Below are positions 47,730 through 57,865 of a stretch of 64,000 nucleotides of DNA, piece by piece. How positions within the stretch are numbered: position 1 is the first letter of the stretch; every line of letters begins with the position of its first letter. The notes beneath the pieces were generated by a model that ran no database searches, had not been told where the DNA came from, and saw only the letters and a list, made by a program, of their open reading frames with translations. This DNA comes from Pseudomonadota bacterium (GTDB lineage Bacteria; Pseudomonadota; Alphaproteobacteria; Rhizobiales; Xanthobacteraceae), in assembly GCA_023404675.1 (NCBI GenBank), contig JAEYAW010000018.1:140468-204467 (forward strand). Reading direction: 5' to 3'. The translations under genes were made by a program, and so were the position numbers.

Positions 47730-50696
47730 CTACTCTGCCTTTTCCACAAGACGCGTAAAGACCTCGCGCACCTCACCCTGTGTCTCGCGCAGACGCGCTT
47801 CAAGCGCGGAGAAATCCGGCGCATCGCCCGCCCGCGCCAGGATCGACAGCAGGCTGTCGCCGGCGTCATCCGGCTTGAACGACCCCGACACGCTCAATCG
47901 CAGCACCTGTATCAGATCGTCGTAGAGCCGCACGGCGGTCCGCAGGACGCCGACATCGGATGGCGACAACAGGTCAAGCCGCGCGGCATTGTCGAGCACC
48001 TGCCGCGTACTGACATCGAGAATGTCCGGATGGTCGGCTGCATGCACGAGCTGCAGATACTGCGCGATGAACTCGATGTCGATCAGGCCGCCGGCCGCAT
48101 TCTTGATATCCCAGGCATCGCTTTCGCCCCGCTCGGCTGCGATGGCGTGCCGCATTCCCGCAACGTCGGCCGCGATCAGTTTCCGATCGCGCCGGCGCGT
48201 CAGCACCTTGCGGATCGTCGCCTCAATCCGCGCGCGAAGCTCGGGCGGCCCCGAAATCACGCGGGCGCGCGTCAGGGCCATGTGCTCCCAGGTCCAAGCC
48301 TCGCGCTCCTGATACTCTCCGAACGCATCGATCCGCGACGCGAGCGGGCCGGCGCGACCGGACGGGCGAAGACGCATGTCCACATCATACATCACGCCGT
48401 GATTGGTCCGCGTGGTGAAGGCACTGATCAGACGTTGCGTCAGCCGCGCGAAATACTGCCCGCCATGCAGCGATCGCTCGCCATCCGAGTCCGGATGCGC
48501 CTCGTCGAAATCGTAGATCAGGATCAGGTCGAGATCGGATGCCGCCGTCATCTCGCGGCTACCGAGTTTGCCCATGGCGACGATGGCGGTCTGCTGGCCC
48601 GCGATCCGCCCGTACTGCTCGGCGAACTGTTGCGACACCAGCGCGTGGACCGTATCCACCACGCCTTCGGCGACATTGGCGAAGGCGACGCTGGCCCGGT
48701 CAGCGGCCACGGTGCCGGAAAGTATACGTGTGCCGATCAGAAACAGGCTTTCCTGGCCGAACATACGTAAGCGATCCAGGAAATCCTCATATGTGTTCGC
48801 ATCCGCCAGCGTCGCGGCGAGACGCGCCGAAAGCTGTTCGCGATCCGGCATCGCGCCGAAAAACCGCGGATCGACCAGACCATCCATCAAACGAGGCTGA
48901 TGCGCGAGCATATCGCCAAGCCTGGGCGCGGCGCCCAGCACCATCGCAACCAGCGCCAGCATGTCCGCGTGCTGGGTCAGCAGCCGGATCAGGCGTCCAC
49001 CGCGTTGCAATTCCTGCAGAAAGTGATCGAACACACGCACAGCTGCATCGGGATCCTCCGCCCGTGCAAGGCCGCTCACCAGCGTCGGCACGAAATCGTC
49101 GAACGCCTGCCGTGTCGCCTCCGCGCGCAGGGCTCGGTAATCGCCGGACATCCAGTTGCGCAGCGTGTCGGCCACCATGAACGGCTGCTCGTAACCGAGC
49201 GAAGCCAGATGCGCGACAAGGCGACCATCCTCGGGACCACGGCTGTAATCGATCGCGGGCAAACGCGCGGTGCCCGTGGGATCGCCCTCGAACAGCTTGA
49301 CGTAATGGGCCTGCACGCGTTCGAGATGCCCGACCAGATCGGCAGCGAAGCCCGCCCGATCCGTATAGCCGAAGAAACGAGCGAACCGTTCGAGATCCTC
49401 CGGCGCGCTCGGCAGCGTATGGGTCTGCTCGTCCGCGATCATCTGCAGGCGATGCTCGACGCGACGAAGAAATTCGTAAGCTGCCGTCAATTCGTCGCGC
49501 GCCTGAAAGGTGATCCAGTTCGACGCCGCCAGCACGCGCAGCGCCTCCAGCGTCGGCCGGACGCGCAGGTCCGGGTGCCGTCCGCCGGCGATCAGCTGCT
49601 GGGTCTGCGCGAAGAACTCGATCTCGCGGATGCCGCCCCGGCCGACCTTGACGTTGTGCCCTTCGACTGCGATCTCGCCGTGTCCCTTGAAGGCCTGCAT
49701 CTGACGCTTCATGTCGTGGACATCGTTCAGCGCGGCGAAGTCGAGATGCTTGCGCCAGACGAATGGAGCGATCTCGGCAACGACGCGTTCCCCCGCCGCG
49801 CTGTCGCCAGCACACGGGCGCGCCTTGATCATTGCGGCACGCTCCCACGTCCGCCCTTCCCGCTCGTAATAGCCAAGCGCCGCGGGCGTGGAGATCGCGA
49901 CCTGCGTCGAGGCGGGATCCGGGCGGAGCCGCAGATCGACGCGGAAGACATAGCCGTCGCCGGTCCGCTGTTGAAGAATACGCGCCATCGTCTGCGTGAC
50001 GCGCACGAAGAACGGCTGCTGCTCGATGCCCTCCGCAAGCGGAGCGAGATCGGGCTCGAAGAACACGATAAGGTCGATGTCGCTGGAGTAGTTGAGTTCG
50101 CCGGCCCCCATCTTGCCCATGGCAAGAACGACATAACCACTGCCCTGCTCCGGCGCCTGCGGGTCTTCAGGCAGCAATCGGCCGCGCGCTGCTTCCTGCC
50201 GCAGGGCAAAGCGGAGCGCGGCCTGCACCGAGCGCACCGCCAAATCGGTCAGCGCTTCCGTCACGCGCATCACCGGCCATACACCGCCGATGTCGCAGAG
50301 CGCGATCAGCAGCGCAGCCTCCGCCTTCATGCGGCGCAGCGCGATCATCGCGTCGGCCTCGGTTTCGGCCAGGCCCGCAGCCTGCGTCGATTCCGCTATC
50401 AGGCTGGCAAGATACGCGTCGGGATTGGAGGTCAGCAGCCGTCGCAAGCGCAGCGGGTCGGCGCGCACGAGGTCGAACAGATAGGGAGAACTTTCCGCGA
50501 GAGCGGCCGCGATCGTGAACGCGCGCGGCACGCGCTTGAAAATATCACGCAGCGCAACCGATTCTGCCCCGGCGATATCCGCCAGCCAGTCGTCGGCGCA
50601 CTGCCCGGCGCTGGCCGCATCGTGCAGCACGGGAGCTGTTGCCAGACGCGATGCGAGTTCGCCGAGTTCCGCGTTCAGGATCGCGGCATCATACAT
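47730..50696 (-). CDS. glnE: Bifunctional glutamine synthetase adenylyltransferase/deadenylase
   Basis: 988 residues, full length for GlnE. Two nucleotidyltransferase domains are visible: the N-terminal deadenylase (GKMGAGELNYSSDIDLIVF) and the C-terminal adenylylase (GKLGSREMTAASDLDLILIY), each with the metal-binding DxD. It switches glutamine synthetase off and on by AMP transfer in response to PII and glutamine. It is the last gene of a minus-strand series and convergent with the PAS kinase. Confidence 0.96.
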   Translation of the reverse strand: MYDAAILNAELGELASRLATAPVLHDAASAGQCADDWLADIAGAESVALRDIFKRVPRAFTIAAALAESSPYLFDLVRADPLRLRRLLTSNPDAYLASLIAESTQAAGLAETEADAMIALRRMKAEAALLIALCDIGGVWPVMRVTEALTDLAVRSVQAALRFALRQEAARGRLLPEDPQAPEQGSGYVVLAMGKMGAGELNYSSDIDLIVFFEPDLAPLAEGIEQQPFFVRVTQTMARILQQRTGDGYVFRVDLRLRPDPASTQVAISTPAALGYYEREGRTWERAAMIKARPCAGDSAAGERVVAEIAPFVWRKHLDFAALNDVHDMKRQMQAFKGHGEIAVEGHNVKVGRGGIREIEFFAQTQQLIAGGRHPDLRVRPTLEALRVLAASNWITFQARDELTAAYEFLRRVEHRLQMIADEQTHTLPSAPEDLERFARFFGYTDRAGFAADLVGHLERVQAHYVKLFEGDPTGTARLPAIDYSRGPEDGRLVAHLASLGYEQPFMVADTLRNWMSGDYRALRAEATRQAFDDFVPTLVSGLARAEDPDAAVRVFDHFLQELQRGGRLIRLLTQHADMLALVAMVLGAAPRLGDMLAHQPRLMDGLVDPRFFGAMPDREQLSARLAATLADANTYEDFLDRLRMFGQESLFLIGTRILSGTVAADRASVAFANVAEGVVDTVHALVSQQFAEQYGRIAGQQTAIVAMGKLGSREMTAASDLDLILIYDFDEAHPDSDGERSLHGGQYFARLTQRLISAFTTRTNHGVMYDVDMRLRPSGRAGPLASRIDAFGEYQEREAWTWEHMALTRARVISGPPELRARIEATIRKVLTRRRDRKLIAADVAGMRHAIAAERGESDAWDIKNAAGGLIDIEFIAQYLQLVHAADHPDILDVSTRQVLDNAARLDLLSPSDVGVLRTAVRLYDDLIQVLRLSVSGSFKPDDAGDSLLSILARAGDAPDFSALEARLRETQGEVREVFTRLVEKAE

Positions 50697-50761
50697 GCTT
50701 CATCATTCCCATTCCGGCCTTGCCAGCACGGATAGCGGATTTGTGCAACCGGAAGCGTGAA

Positions 50762-52237
50762 TTATTCGGCAGCGGAGCGAATTCCGCCCTCGGTTACCGG
50801 AGATTCTGCAGGCAATGGCGCCGGAAGCGCCCCTGATACCGTTGCCGGGAGCACGAGGGTTGCGCGCAGCCCCGGTTTCGCGTCGTCCAGCAGCAGATTG
50901 CCGCCGTGCAGCGTGGCGACCGCCGAAGCAAGGCTGAGGCCGAGCCCGGAACCCGGCAGCGTCCGGCTCGCCTCGAGCCGCACGAAACGCTCGACAGCCC
51001 GCACGCGGTCTTCCTCCGGTATCCCGGGGCCACGATCGATCACGCCGAGCAGAACACGGCTGCCCTCGGCCTGCGCCTCGATCGCAATGTCGGGGCCGGG
51101 CACAACCGAATCAGCATCGCGCTTCTCCCGCCGGCCATACTTGATCGCGTTCTCGACGAGATTGGCGAGCGCCTGGCTGACGAGTTCCCGATTGCCATGA
51201 AGAGGCAGCGCCTCCGGCCCCACACGAACGTCGAGCGTGAGACCTTCGTCCTCGGCCAGCGGCTCATAGAGTTCGTGGATGCCCCGCGCCACTTCGGCCG
51301 CATCGAAATCGGTCATATCGCCGCGCGCCTGTCCCGATTCGGCGCGCGCGATCATCAGGAGCGCGTTGAAGGTGCGGATCAGCGCGTCGGATTCCTCGAT
51401 GGTCCGCTCCAGCGCGGCGCGATAGTCCTCCTCGCACCCCGCCTTGGCCAGTGCGGCCTCCGCGCGGTTGCGCAGGCGCGTGAGCGGCGTCTTGAGATCA
51501 TGGGCGATGTTGTCGGAGACTTCCTTCAGCCCTTTCATCAGGGCCTCGATCCGCTCCAGCATCGCATTGAGATTTTCCGCGAGCCGGTCGATTTCATCGC
51601 CGCTGCGGCCGACCGGCAAACGCTCGGACAGATCTCCCGCCATGATCCGACGGGTCGTTCCGGTCATCGCGTCGATCCGGTGCAGCACGCGGCGCGCGAC
51701 GAAGATTCCGCCGCCAAGCCCAAGCACGACCACCACAAGGATCGACCATTGCGCGGCCTTGGCGACAATGCCGAACAACCGCTTGCGCTCTTCCAGATCG
51801 CGGCCGACCAGCAGCCGGAAACCGCCGATGTTTTCGACGCGTACCAGCGCGCGGTGGTCGGACTGATCCTGTTCGTCAAGCCGGCGATAGATCGTTTCGG
51901 ACCATCCGGTCGAGCCGATCACGCCGGTCGGCAGAGAACCGATATTGCCCGCGATGGCCTGACCGTTCGGCGTCGTCAGCAGATACAGATTGGCATCCGG
52001 CCGCAGCGAACGCCCCTCCACCGAAAAGGTGAGACCGCGCAGTCCTGAACGTACATAGCGGTCGTTGAGCTGATCGAACTCCGAGTTCACCGTGGCGGTG
52101 ATCTGCTCGGTCACGAGACGCCGCGTGTTCCAGGCGAAATAGCCCAGCAACGACATCGCGAACAGAAAGAACAGCAGCAGATAGACCAGCGTCAGCCGGA
52201 ATGCCGTGGTGCGGATCAGCTTTCCGAACGCGGTCAC
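50762..52237 (-). CDS. Sensor histidine kinase with HAMP domain
   Basis: About 491 residues: helix 1 (LTLVYLLLFFLFAMSLLGYFAW), periplasmic domain of about 140 residues, helix 2 (WSILVVVVLGLGGGIFVA), HAMP, H-box NIAHDLKTPLTRLRNRAEAAL, and ATPase (NLVENAIKYG, DRGPGIP, GSGLGLSLA). GTG 52237 overlaps the response-regulator stop as GTGA, marking it as that regulator's partner. Signal unknown; placement next to degP suggests envelope sensing, which is inference. Confidence 0.9.
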   Translation of the reverse strand: MTAFGKLIRTTAFRLTLVYLLLFFLFAMSLLGYFAWNTRRLVTEQITATVNSEFDQLNDRYVRSGLRGLTFSVEGRSLRPDANLYLLTTPNGQAIAGNIGSLPTGVIGSTGWSETIYRRLDEQDQSDHRALVRVENIGGFRLLVGRDLEERKRLFGIVAKAAQWSILVVVVLGLGGGIFVARRVLHRIDAMTGTTRRIMAGDLSERLPVGRSGDEIDRLAENLNAMLERIEALMKGLKEVSDNIAHDLKTPLTRLRNRAEAALAKAGCEEDYRAALERTIEESDALIRTFNALLMIARAESGQARGDMTDFDAAEVARGIHELYEPLAEDEGLTLDVRVGPEALPLHGNRELVSQALANLVENAIKYGRREKRDADSVVPGPDIAIEAQAEGSRVLLGVIDRGPGIPEEDRVRAVERFVRLEASRTLPGSGLGLSLASAVATLHGGNLLLDDAKPGLRATLVLPATVSGALPAPLPAESPVTEGGIRSAAE

Positions 52238-52914
52238 CGGATGCCGTCGCGGATCATGTACCCCGCGCCGCGGATGGTGTGCAGCAGCGGCTGGTCGAAG
52301 CCCTTGTCGATCTTCGACCGCAGCCGGGAAATATGCACATCGATCACGTTGGTTTGCGGATCGAAATGATAGTCCCACACGTTTTCAAGCAGCATGGTGC
52401 GCGTGACGACCTGCCCTGCGTGCTTCATCAGATATTCGAGAAGCCGGAATTCGCGCGGCTGCAGCAGAAGTTTTTCCGTACCCCGCGTCACGCGATTGGA
52501 GAGCCGGTCGAGTTCAAGATCGCCGACGCGATAGCTGGTCGGCTCGGCCGGACCGCCACGGCCACGCGCCAGCACCTCGACGCGCGCCAGCAGTTCGGAA
52601 AACGAATAGGGCTTGGGCAGATAGTCGTCGCCGCCTGCGCGCAGCCCCTTCACGCGATCGTCCACCTGTCCGAGGGCCGACAGGATCAGCACGGGGGTGC
52701 GAACGCCATTGCCGCGCAGCGTCCCGATCAGAGACAGGCCGTCGCGCTTTGGAAGCATCCGGTCGATGACGAGAACGTCGTAACCGCCGGATTCGGCCAT
52801 CGACAGCCCTTCCTCGCCGTCGACTGCCAGGTCGGCAACGTGACCAACCTCGCGAAAGGCCTTGGCCAGATAATCGGCGGAGTCGCGGTCGTCTTCTACG
52901 ATCAGGAGGCGCAT
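52234..52914 (-). CDS. OmpR-family response regulator
   Basis: About 226 residues: receiver domain (acidic pocket in LLIVEDDRDS, phosphoacceptor Asp in VLVIDRMLPKRDG, Lys in DYLPKPYSF) and a winged-helix DNA-binding domain (LLQPREFRLLEYLMKHAGQVVTRTMLLENVW). Start MRLLIVEDD at 52914 is the usual one for the family; ATG 52959 would add 15 residues, and neither has a good Shine-Dalgarno. Paired with the overlapping kinase gene. Confidence 0.9.
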   Translation of the reverse strand: MRLLIVEDDRDSADYLAKAFREVGHVADLAVDGEEGLSMAESGGYDVLVIDRMLPKRDGLSLIGTLRGNGVRTPVLILSALGQVDDRVKGLRAGGDDYLPKPYSFSELLARVEVLARGRGGPAEPTSYRVGDLELDRLSNRVTRGTEKLLLQPREFRLLEYLMKHAGQVVTRTMLLENVWDYHFDPQTNVIDVHISRLRSKIDKGFDQPLLHTIRGAGYMIRDGIR

Positions 52915-53108
52915 CGGTTTCGCGGGGGCAATGAGGTCTACCTCGGTCTCGAATACCATGGCGTGCGACCAGCTCTCGTGCAAGGTGATGAAGATAACCC
53001 CGAGCAACAAGGACAAAAGGGAGCGGGCGACGAAGTTGGGGGGACTCCGCCGCCCGCCAAGTCTTCCGGACGGAGGGGGGCTGATTCCGCCGGAAGCTTT
53101 ATTATTAG

Positions 53109-53176
53109 GGGAGCGAGCCGTTGGGGCTCGCCCCCAGGGAGGACTGCCGGCGCGGGGGCGACATGGCCGGCAGTCC
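53109..53176 (-). terminator. Two tandem hairpins downstream of the DegP gene
   Basis: An 11-bp perfect inverted repeat (GGACTGCCGGC at 53141, GCCGGCAGTCC at 53166, 14-base loop) is followed on the minus strand by a second stem (53109-53119 with 53125-53135, one mismatch). No long T run follows, so these may slow or end degP transcription, or protect the mRNA end. Confidence 0.5.
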
Positions 53177-53198
53177 CACTCTCTCTATGTTGGTCGCG

Positions 53199-54761
53199 TC
53201 AGCCCTTTGACAAGGGGAGCGCGACAAACCGCGCGCCCTCGGCCGTGCGAACTCGCAGCAGGACGGTGTTCTTCTTGTCGTCGCGGGCGGCGGCGAGTGC
53301 GTCGCGCACCTCGCCCGGCGTCGCAACCGTCTTGCCGGCCACCTCAAGGATCACATCGCCTTCCTTGAAGCCGCGATCGGCCGCCGTGCTGCCGGGTTCC
53401 ACCCCGGTCACGACAACACCATCCTTGCCGGCGCCCGCCACCGACGACGCCGGAGCGATGCTCATGCCGAGGCGGGGCACGTCGGTGCGTCCGCCGCGTT
53501 CGATCTCGGCGCGCGCCTCGCGGGCGTTCGGCAGTTCGCCCAGCGTCAGGCTCACGGTCTTGGTGGCGCCCTTGTGAAGCACGTCGATTTTCACCGTGGC
53601 ACCCGGCGCATATCCGCCGATGGTGCGGGCGAGCTCGCGCGCGTCCTTCACCGGCTGACCGTTCACTGCGGTGATCACGTCACCGGACTCGATACCCGCC
53701 TTCATCGCGGGGCCACCCGGCTGCGGCTCGGCGACCAGTGCGCCCTCCGCCGTCTTCATTCCGAGACTGTCGGCTATATCCTGCGATACCGGCTGGATCT
53801 GCACACCGATCCAGCCACGGCTGACGGCACCCTTCTCCCTGAGCTGGGTCACCACGGTCTTCACGGTCGAAGCCGGGATCGAGAACGCGATGCCGACGCT
53901 GCCGCCCGACGGCGAGTAGATGGCGGTGTTCACGCCCACGACCTGACCATTCACGTCGAACGCCGGCCCACCGGAATTGCCCTTGTTCACTGGCGCGTCG
54001 ATCTGGATGAAATCATCATACGGACCGTTGCCGATGTCGCGGCCGCTGGCCGAAACAATACCAGCCGTCACCGTGCCGCCGAGGCCGAACGGATTGCCGA
54101 CCGCCAGCACCCAGTCACCGACGCGCGGCAACGCGTCCGCCAGCTTGGCGAAGGGGAAGTCCGAACCGCCCTCGACCTTGATGAGCGCAAGATCCGTCCG
54201 CGGATCGGTGCCGATCACCTTGGCGCTATAGGTCTTTCCACCGTCCGTCGTCACCTCGACCTTCTCGGCCCCATCGACGACGTGGTTGTTGGTCACGGCA
54301 TAGCCGTCAGCGGAGATGAAGAAGCCAGACCCCTGGCCCATGGCGCCGCCACGGCCACCGCGTCCGCGCGGCATGTTCGGCATGCCATCCGGACCGCCGA
54401 AGCGACGGAAGAAGCGCTCCATCGGCGAACCGGGCGGGAACGCGGGCGCACCCTCTTCGCTGCTCATCTGGGCATCGGCCTTCTCACCGATCTTGACTCG
54501 CACCGAGATCACGGACGGCTTCACATGCTCCACGATGTCGGCGAAACCGACCGGCTGCTGGACGTTGCGGATGGCATTGCCGACCTGCGCATGCGCCGGG
54601 GTGGCGAACAGATCGCTCTGGTTGAACACCGGGCTCAGCCCATAGCTGGCTGCACCGAGACCAGCCACCACGGATGCCATCAGGGCATATTTGCGAACGG
54701 AGAACAGACGCTTGCGCGCGGAGGCCGGCTGCGGGGACGGCGAAGCGGAACGGTCAGTCAT
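53199..54761 (-). CDS. degP: Do/DegP-type periplasmic serine protease with two PDZ domains
   Basis: 520 residues. A signal/anchor segment (YALMASVVAGLGAASYGL) ends before ATPAHAQ. The catalytic triad is H160 (TNNHVVDGA), D190 (DPRTDLALIK) and S263 (GNSGGPAF). Two PDZ domains follow (GALVAEPQPGGPAMKAG; VTGVEPGSTAADRGFKEGDVI). A Gly/Arg/Met-rich insert (GMPNMPRGRGGRGG) precedes the protease domain. It degrades or holds misfolded envelope proteins. It sits between the ccm genes and a two-component pair. Confidence 0.93.
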   Translation of the reverse strand: MTDRSASPSPQPASARKRLFSVRKYALMASVVAGLGAASYGLSPVFNQSDLFATPAHAQVGNAIRNVQQPVGFADIVEHVKPSVISVRVKIGEKADAQMSSEEGAPAFPPGSPMERFFRRFGGPDGMPNMPRGRGGRGGAMGQGSGFFISADGYAVTNNHVVDGAEKVEVTTDGGKTYSAKVIGTDPRTDLALIKVEGGSDFPFAKLADALPRVGDWVLAVGNPFGLGGTVTAGIVSASGRDIGNGPYDDFIQIDAPVNKGNSGGPAFDVNGQVVGVNTAIYSPSGGSVGIAFSIPASTVKTVVTQLREKGAVSRGWIGVQIQPVSQDIADSLGMKTAEGALVAEPQPGGPAMKAGIESGDVITAVNGQPVKDARELARTIGGYAPGATVKIDVLHKGATKTVSLTLGELPNAREARAEIERGGRTDVPRLGMSIAPASSVAGAGKDGVVVTGVEPGSTAADRGFKEGDVILEVAGKTVATPGEVRDALAAARDDKKNTVLLRVRTAEGARFVALPLSKG

Positions 54762-54906
54762 GAGAACAATCTCCAGCGGGGTCGTTTTTATCGGCGATGC
54801 CGGGGCATCGAAGCGAGTTGACGATGCTGAAGATAGGAAAGCCGCCCTTACGGCTCTCTGACTACGGTATTAACTCTTGGTAATATTCGGAAATACTTTG
54901 TCATGC

Positions 54907-55383
54907 TCATTCGCCGCGCGATTGTTCCATCAATTGCGCCAGTTTCGCGCGCTCGTCCGCCGTCAGCGGCGGCTCCGAGGCAGGCGTCGCCTTCCGTCTG
55001 CGCCCAGCGCCGAGCCAGAGGGCCAGAACGCCGATCAGCAGCACGGCGGGCGGAAAGGCCCACAGCAGCAAGGTATGCTCCGACAGGCGCGGCTTCAGCA
55101 GCACGAACTCGCCGTAACGCGCGACAAGAAAGTCGCGCACCTGCATATCGGTATCTCCAGCTGCGATCCGCTCGCGGACCAGCAATCGCAGATCGCGCGC
55201 GAGAGGTGCATCGGAATCGTCGATTGACTGATTCTGGCACACCATGCAGCGCAGTTCCCTTGACAGGGTCCGCGCCCGCGCCTCCTGCGCCGGATCGGCC
55301 ATGATCTCGTCGGGTTGCACCGCGTGAGCCTGTGCGACGAACAGCAGGATGAAAACCGGAAACAGCAAGGCCGCGACGCGCAC
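54907..55383 (-). CDS. ccmH: Cytochrome c maturation protein CcmH (CycL)
   Basis: 158 residues. A signal peptide (ALLFPVFILLFVAQAHA) is followed by the redox motif LRCMVCQNQSI (C46, C49), which reduces the apocytochrome haem-binding cysteines, and one C-terminal membrane helix (LLLWAFPPAVLLIGVLALWLG). GTG 55383 has GGAG seven bases upstream and yields a clean signal peptide; an ATG at 55416 would overlap ccmF and spoil it. Last gene of ccmI-E-F-H. Confidence 0.93.
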   Translation of the reverse strand: MRVAALLFPVFILLFVAQAHAVQPDEIMADPAQEARARTLSRELRCMVCQNQSIDDSDAPLARDLRLLVRERIAAGDTDMQVRDFLVARYGEFVLLKPRLSEHTLLLWAFPPAVLLIGVLALWLGAGRRRKATPASEPPLTADERAKLAQLMEQSRGE

Positions 55384-55387
55384 AGCC

Positions 55388-57370
55388 CTACTCCGCCGGT
55401 TGCAGGCCGCGCGCATTCCGCGCCGGGCGCGGCGCACCAACGCGCAGCCGCCGGTCGGACAGCGACAGCAGGCCCCCCAGCGCCATCAGGACAGGTCCGT
55501 ACCAGATCAGCAGCACCCACGGCTTGAAGTACATGCGCACCGCAATGGCGCCGTCCTCGCGCGTGTCGCCCAGCGAGATGTAAAGCTGGCTCACTCCGCT
55601 CCGCAACAGCGCGGCTTCCGTCGTCGCCATGCCGCGCGCGGCGAAGGTACGCTTGGCAGGCGTCATGGTGCCGACGAACGCGCCGCCCTCCGTGACCGTG
55701 AAACGCACTGCGAGTTCGCTGTAATTCGGTCCGGGGCGCTGCACCAGCGAGTCCAGCCGCACGCCATAGCCGCCGACCATGGCGACATCGCCGGTTTTCA
55801 TGGTGGCAATGTGTTCGCTGTTCCAAGTGGTCTCGCAGACGATCCCGATCAGCGCCACGCCGACGCCCGCGTGAGCGATCGCCGTTCCCCATGCAGATCG
55901 GGGCAGCCCTCGCGCGCGGCGAAGCGAGATCGAGGCCGGCACCTTGAACAACGCGATGCGCTCGGCCGTGTCGGCCGCCGCGCCAAGGATGACGAACACG
56001 CCAAGCCCTATGGCGAGCGGAGCCAAAACGGGACCGCCGCCGTGCCAGGCCAGCACCAGCGCGACCGCGATCAGCGCAACAACACCCGCCGCCAGCAGCC
56101 GCTGCGCGGCGCCCGCGATATCGCCGCGCTTCCACGCCAGCAACGGCCCGAACGGCATCGCGAGCAGCAGTGGCACGCACAGAGGCGCAAAGGTAAGATT
56201 GAAGAACGGCGCGCCGACCGAAATCTTCTCGCCTGTCAGCGTCTCCAGCGCCAGCGGATACAGCGTGCCGACAAACACCGTGGCGCAGGCCGTGGTCAAA
56301 AGCAGATTGTTCAGCACCAGCGCCCCCTCGCGCGAGATCGGCGCGAACAGGCCGCCCTGAGCCAGCATCGGCGCGCGCCAGGCGAACAGCGCCAGTCCTC
56401 CGCCGATGAACAGGCACAGGATCATCAGAATGAAAACGCCGCGCGAGGGATCGGTCGCGAAGGCGTGCACCGACGTCAGCACGCCCGAGCGAACGAGGAA
56501 GGTGCCGAGCAGCGACAGCGAGAACGTCAGGATCGCCAGCAAAACGGTCCAGACCTTGAGCGCGTTGCGCTTCTCCATCACCACGGCCGAATGCAGCAGC
56601 GCAGTGCCCGCGAGCCACGGCATCAGCGAGGCGTTCTCGACCGGATCCCAGAACCACCAGCCGCCCCAGCCGAGTTCGTAATAGGCCCAGTATGACCCCA
56701 TCGCGATGCCGAGCGTGAGAAACACCCACGCCGCCAACGTCCAAGGCCGCACCCAGCGCGCCCAAGCGGCATCGATCCGCCCCTCGATCAGCGCGGCGAT
56801 CGCGAACGAGAACGAGATCGAGAACCCGACATAGCCGAGATAGAGCAGCGGCGGATGCACCGCGAGGCCGATGTCCTGCAGGATCGGATTGAGATCGCGC
56901 CCCTCGATCGGGGCGGGCGACAGGCGCAAAAATGGATTCGACGTGAGCAGGATGAAAAAATAGAACGCCGCCGCGATCCATGCCTGCACCGCCAACACGT
57001 TGGCGCGCAGCGACAGGGGAAGATTGCCCGCGAACAGCGCGACCAGCGCGCCGAACAGTGCGAGGATCAGCACCCACAGCAGCATCGAGCCTTCGTGGTT
57101 GCCCCATACGCCGGTGAACTTGTAGATCAGCGGCTTGAGCGAGTGCGAGTTCTCGAACACGTTCGCGACCGAAAAGTCCGACATCACATTCGCGGCGGTG
57201 AGCGCGCCGAAGGCGAGCGCCACGAACGCGAACTGCGCCAGCGCGGTCGAGCGCGCCAGACTCATCAGTGCCGCATCGCCACGACGCGCGCCGACAACAG
57301 GGACGATGGCCTGAATCAGCGCCAGTCCCAGCGCCAGCACCAGCGCGTAGTGGCCAACCTCCGGAATCAT
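55388..57370 (-). CDS. ccmF: Cytochrome c haem lyase subunit CcmF (CycK)
   Basis: 660 residues with about 15 membrane helices. The WWD haem-handling motif [18 protein letters not shown] is intact, as are the flanking periplasmic histidines ([19 protein letters not shown]). It transfers haem from CcmE to apocytochrome c with CcmH and CcmI in the inner membrane. The start overlaps the ccmE stop by four bases. Confidence 0.96.
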   Translation of the reverse strand: MIPEVGHYALVLALGLALIQAIVPVVGARRGDAALMSLARSTALAQFAFVALAFGALTAANVMSDFSVANVFENSHSLKPLIYKFTGVWGNHEGSMLLWVLILALFGALVALFAGNLPLSLRANVLAVQAWIAAAFYFFILLTSNPFLRLSPAPIEGRDLNPILQDIGLAVHPPLLYLGYVGFSISFSFAIAALIEGRIDAAWARWVRPWTLAAWVFLTLGIAMGSYWAYYELGWGGWWFWDPVENASLMPWLAGTALLHSAVVMEKRNALKVWTVLLAILTFSLSLLGTFLVRSGVLTSVHAFATDPSRGVFILMILCLFIGGGLALFAWRAPMLAQGGLFAPISREGALVLNNLLLTTACATVFVGTLYPLALETLTGEKISVGAPFFNLTFAPLCVPLLLAMPFGPLLAWKRGDIAGAAQRLLAAGVVALIAVALVLAWHGGGPVLAPLAIGLGVFVILGAAADTAERIALFKVPASISLRRARGLPRSAWGTAIAHAGVGVALIGIVCETTWNSEHIATMKTGDVAMVGGYGVRLDSLVQRPGPNYSELAVRFTVTEGGAFVGTMTPAKRTFAARGMATTEAALLRSGVSQLYISLGDTREDGAIAVRMYFKPWVLLIWYGPVLMALGGLLSLSDRRLRVGAPRPARNARGLQPAE

Positions 57371-57861
57371 TGCACCGCGCCCTTTGCCGGCGAGGCTGCA
57401 CCCGCCGCCTGCTTGCCGGCGCGCTCATAGTCGTCCTTCCAGTGCCCCTGCTTCTTCAGGGCATCGGCGACCTCGCGCGGCATGTAAGTCTCGTCGTGCT
57501 TGGCCAGCACCGTGTCGGCCTTGAAGTGGCCGTTGCCATCGAGCGCTCCCTCGGCGACCACGCCCTGCCCCTCGCGCAACAGATCGGGCAGGATGCCCTG
57601 ATAGGTCACGGGCAAGGTGGCGTTGCCGTCGGTCACGTCGAACGACACACGCAGTTGCTCGCCGCGCTGCAACGATCCTTCGCGCACCATACCGCCGAGC
57701 CGGAATCGCTTGCCCGGCGCGATCTGCTTCTCGGACACCATGGTCGGTGTCGAAAAGAACACGATAGAGTCGCGCAGCGCGTTCAGCACCAGAGCCGCCG
57801 CCAGTGCCACCACCGCCAGCGCGCCTCCGATGATCGTCAATCGCCGCTGCCTGCGTGTCAT
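57367..57861 (-). CDS. ccmE: Haem chaperone CcmE (CycJ)
   Basis: 164 residues, one N-terminal membrane helix ([22 protein letters not shown]) and a periplasmic beta-barrel. The haem is bound covalently by the His of [11 protein letters not shown], with the Tyr four residues later as axial ligand; both are present. The C-terminal tail is Ala/Gly/Lys-rich. It carries haem from CcmABCD, not encoded here, to CcmF. Confidence 0.95.
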   Translation of the reverse strand: MTRRQRRLTIIGGALAVVALAAALVLNALRDSIVFFSTPTMVSEKQIAPGKRFRLGGMVREGSLQRGEQLRVSFDVTDGNATLPVTYQGILPDLLREGQGVVAEGALDGNGHFKADTVLAKHDETYMPREVADALKKQGHWKDDYERAGKQAAGAASPAKGAVQ

Positions 57862-57865
57862 TCCA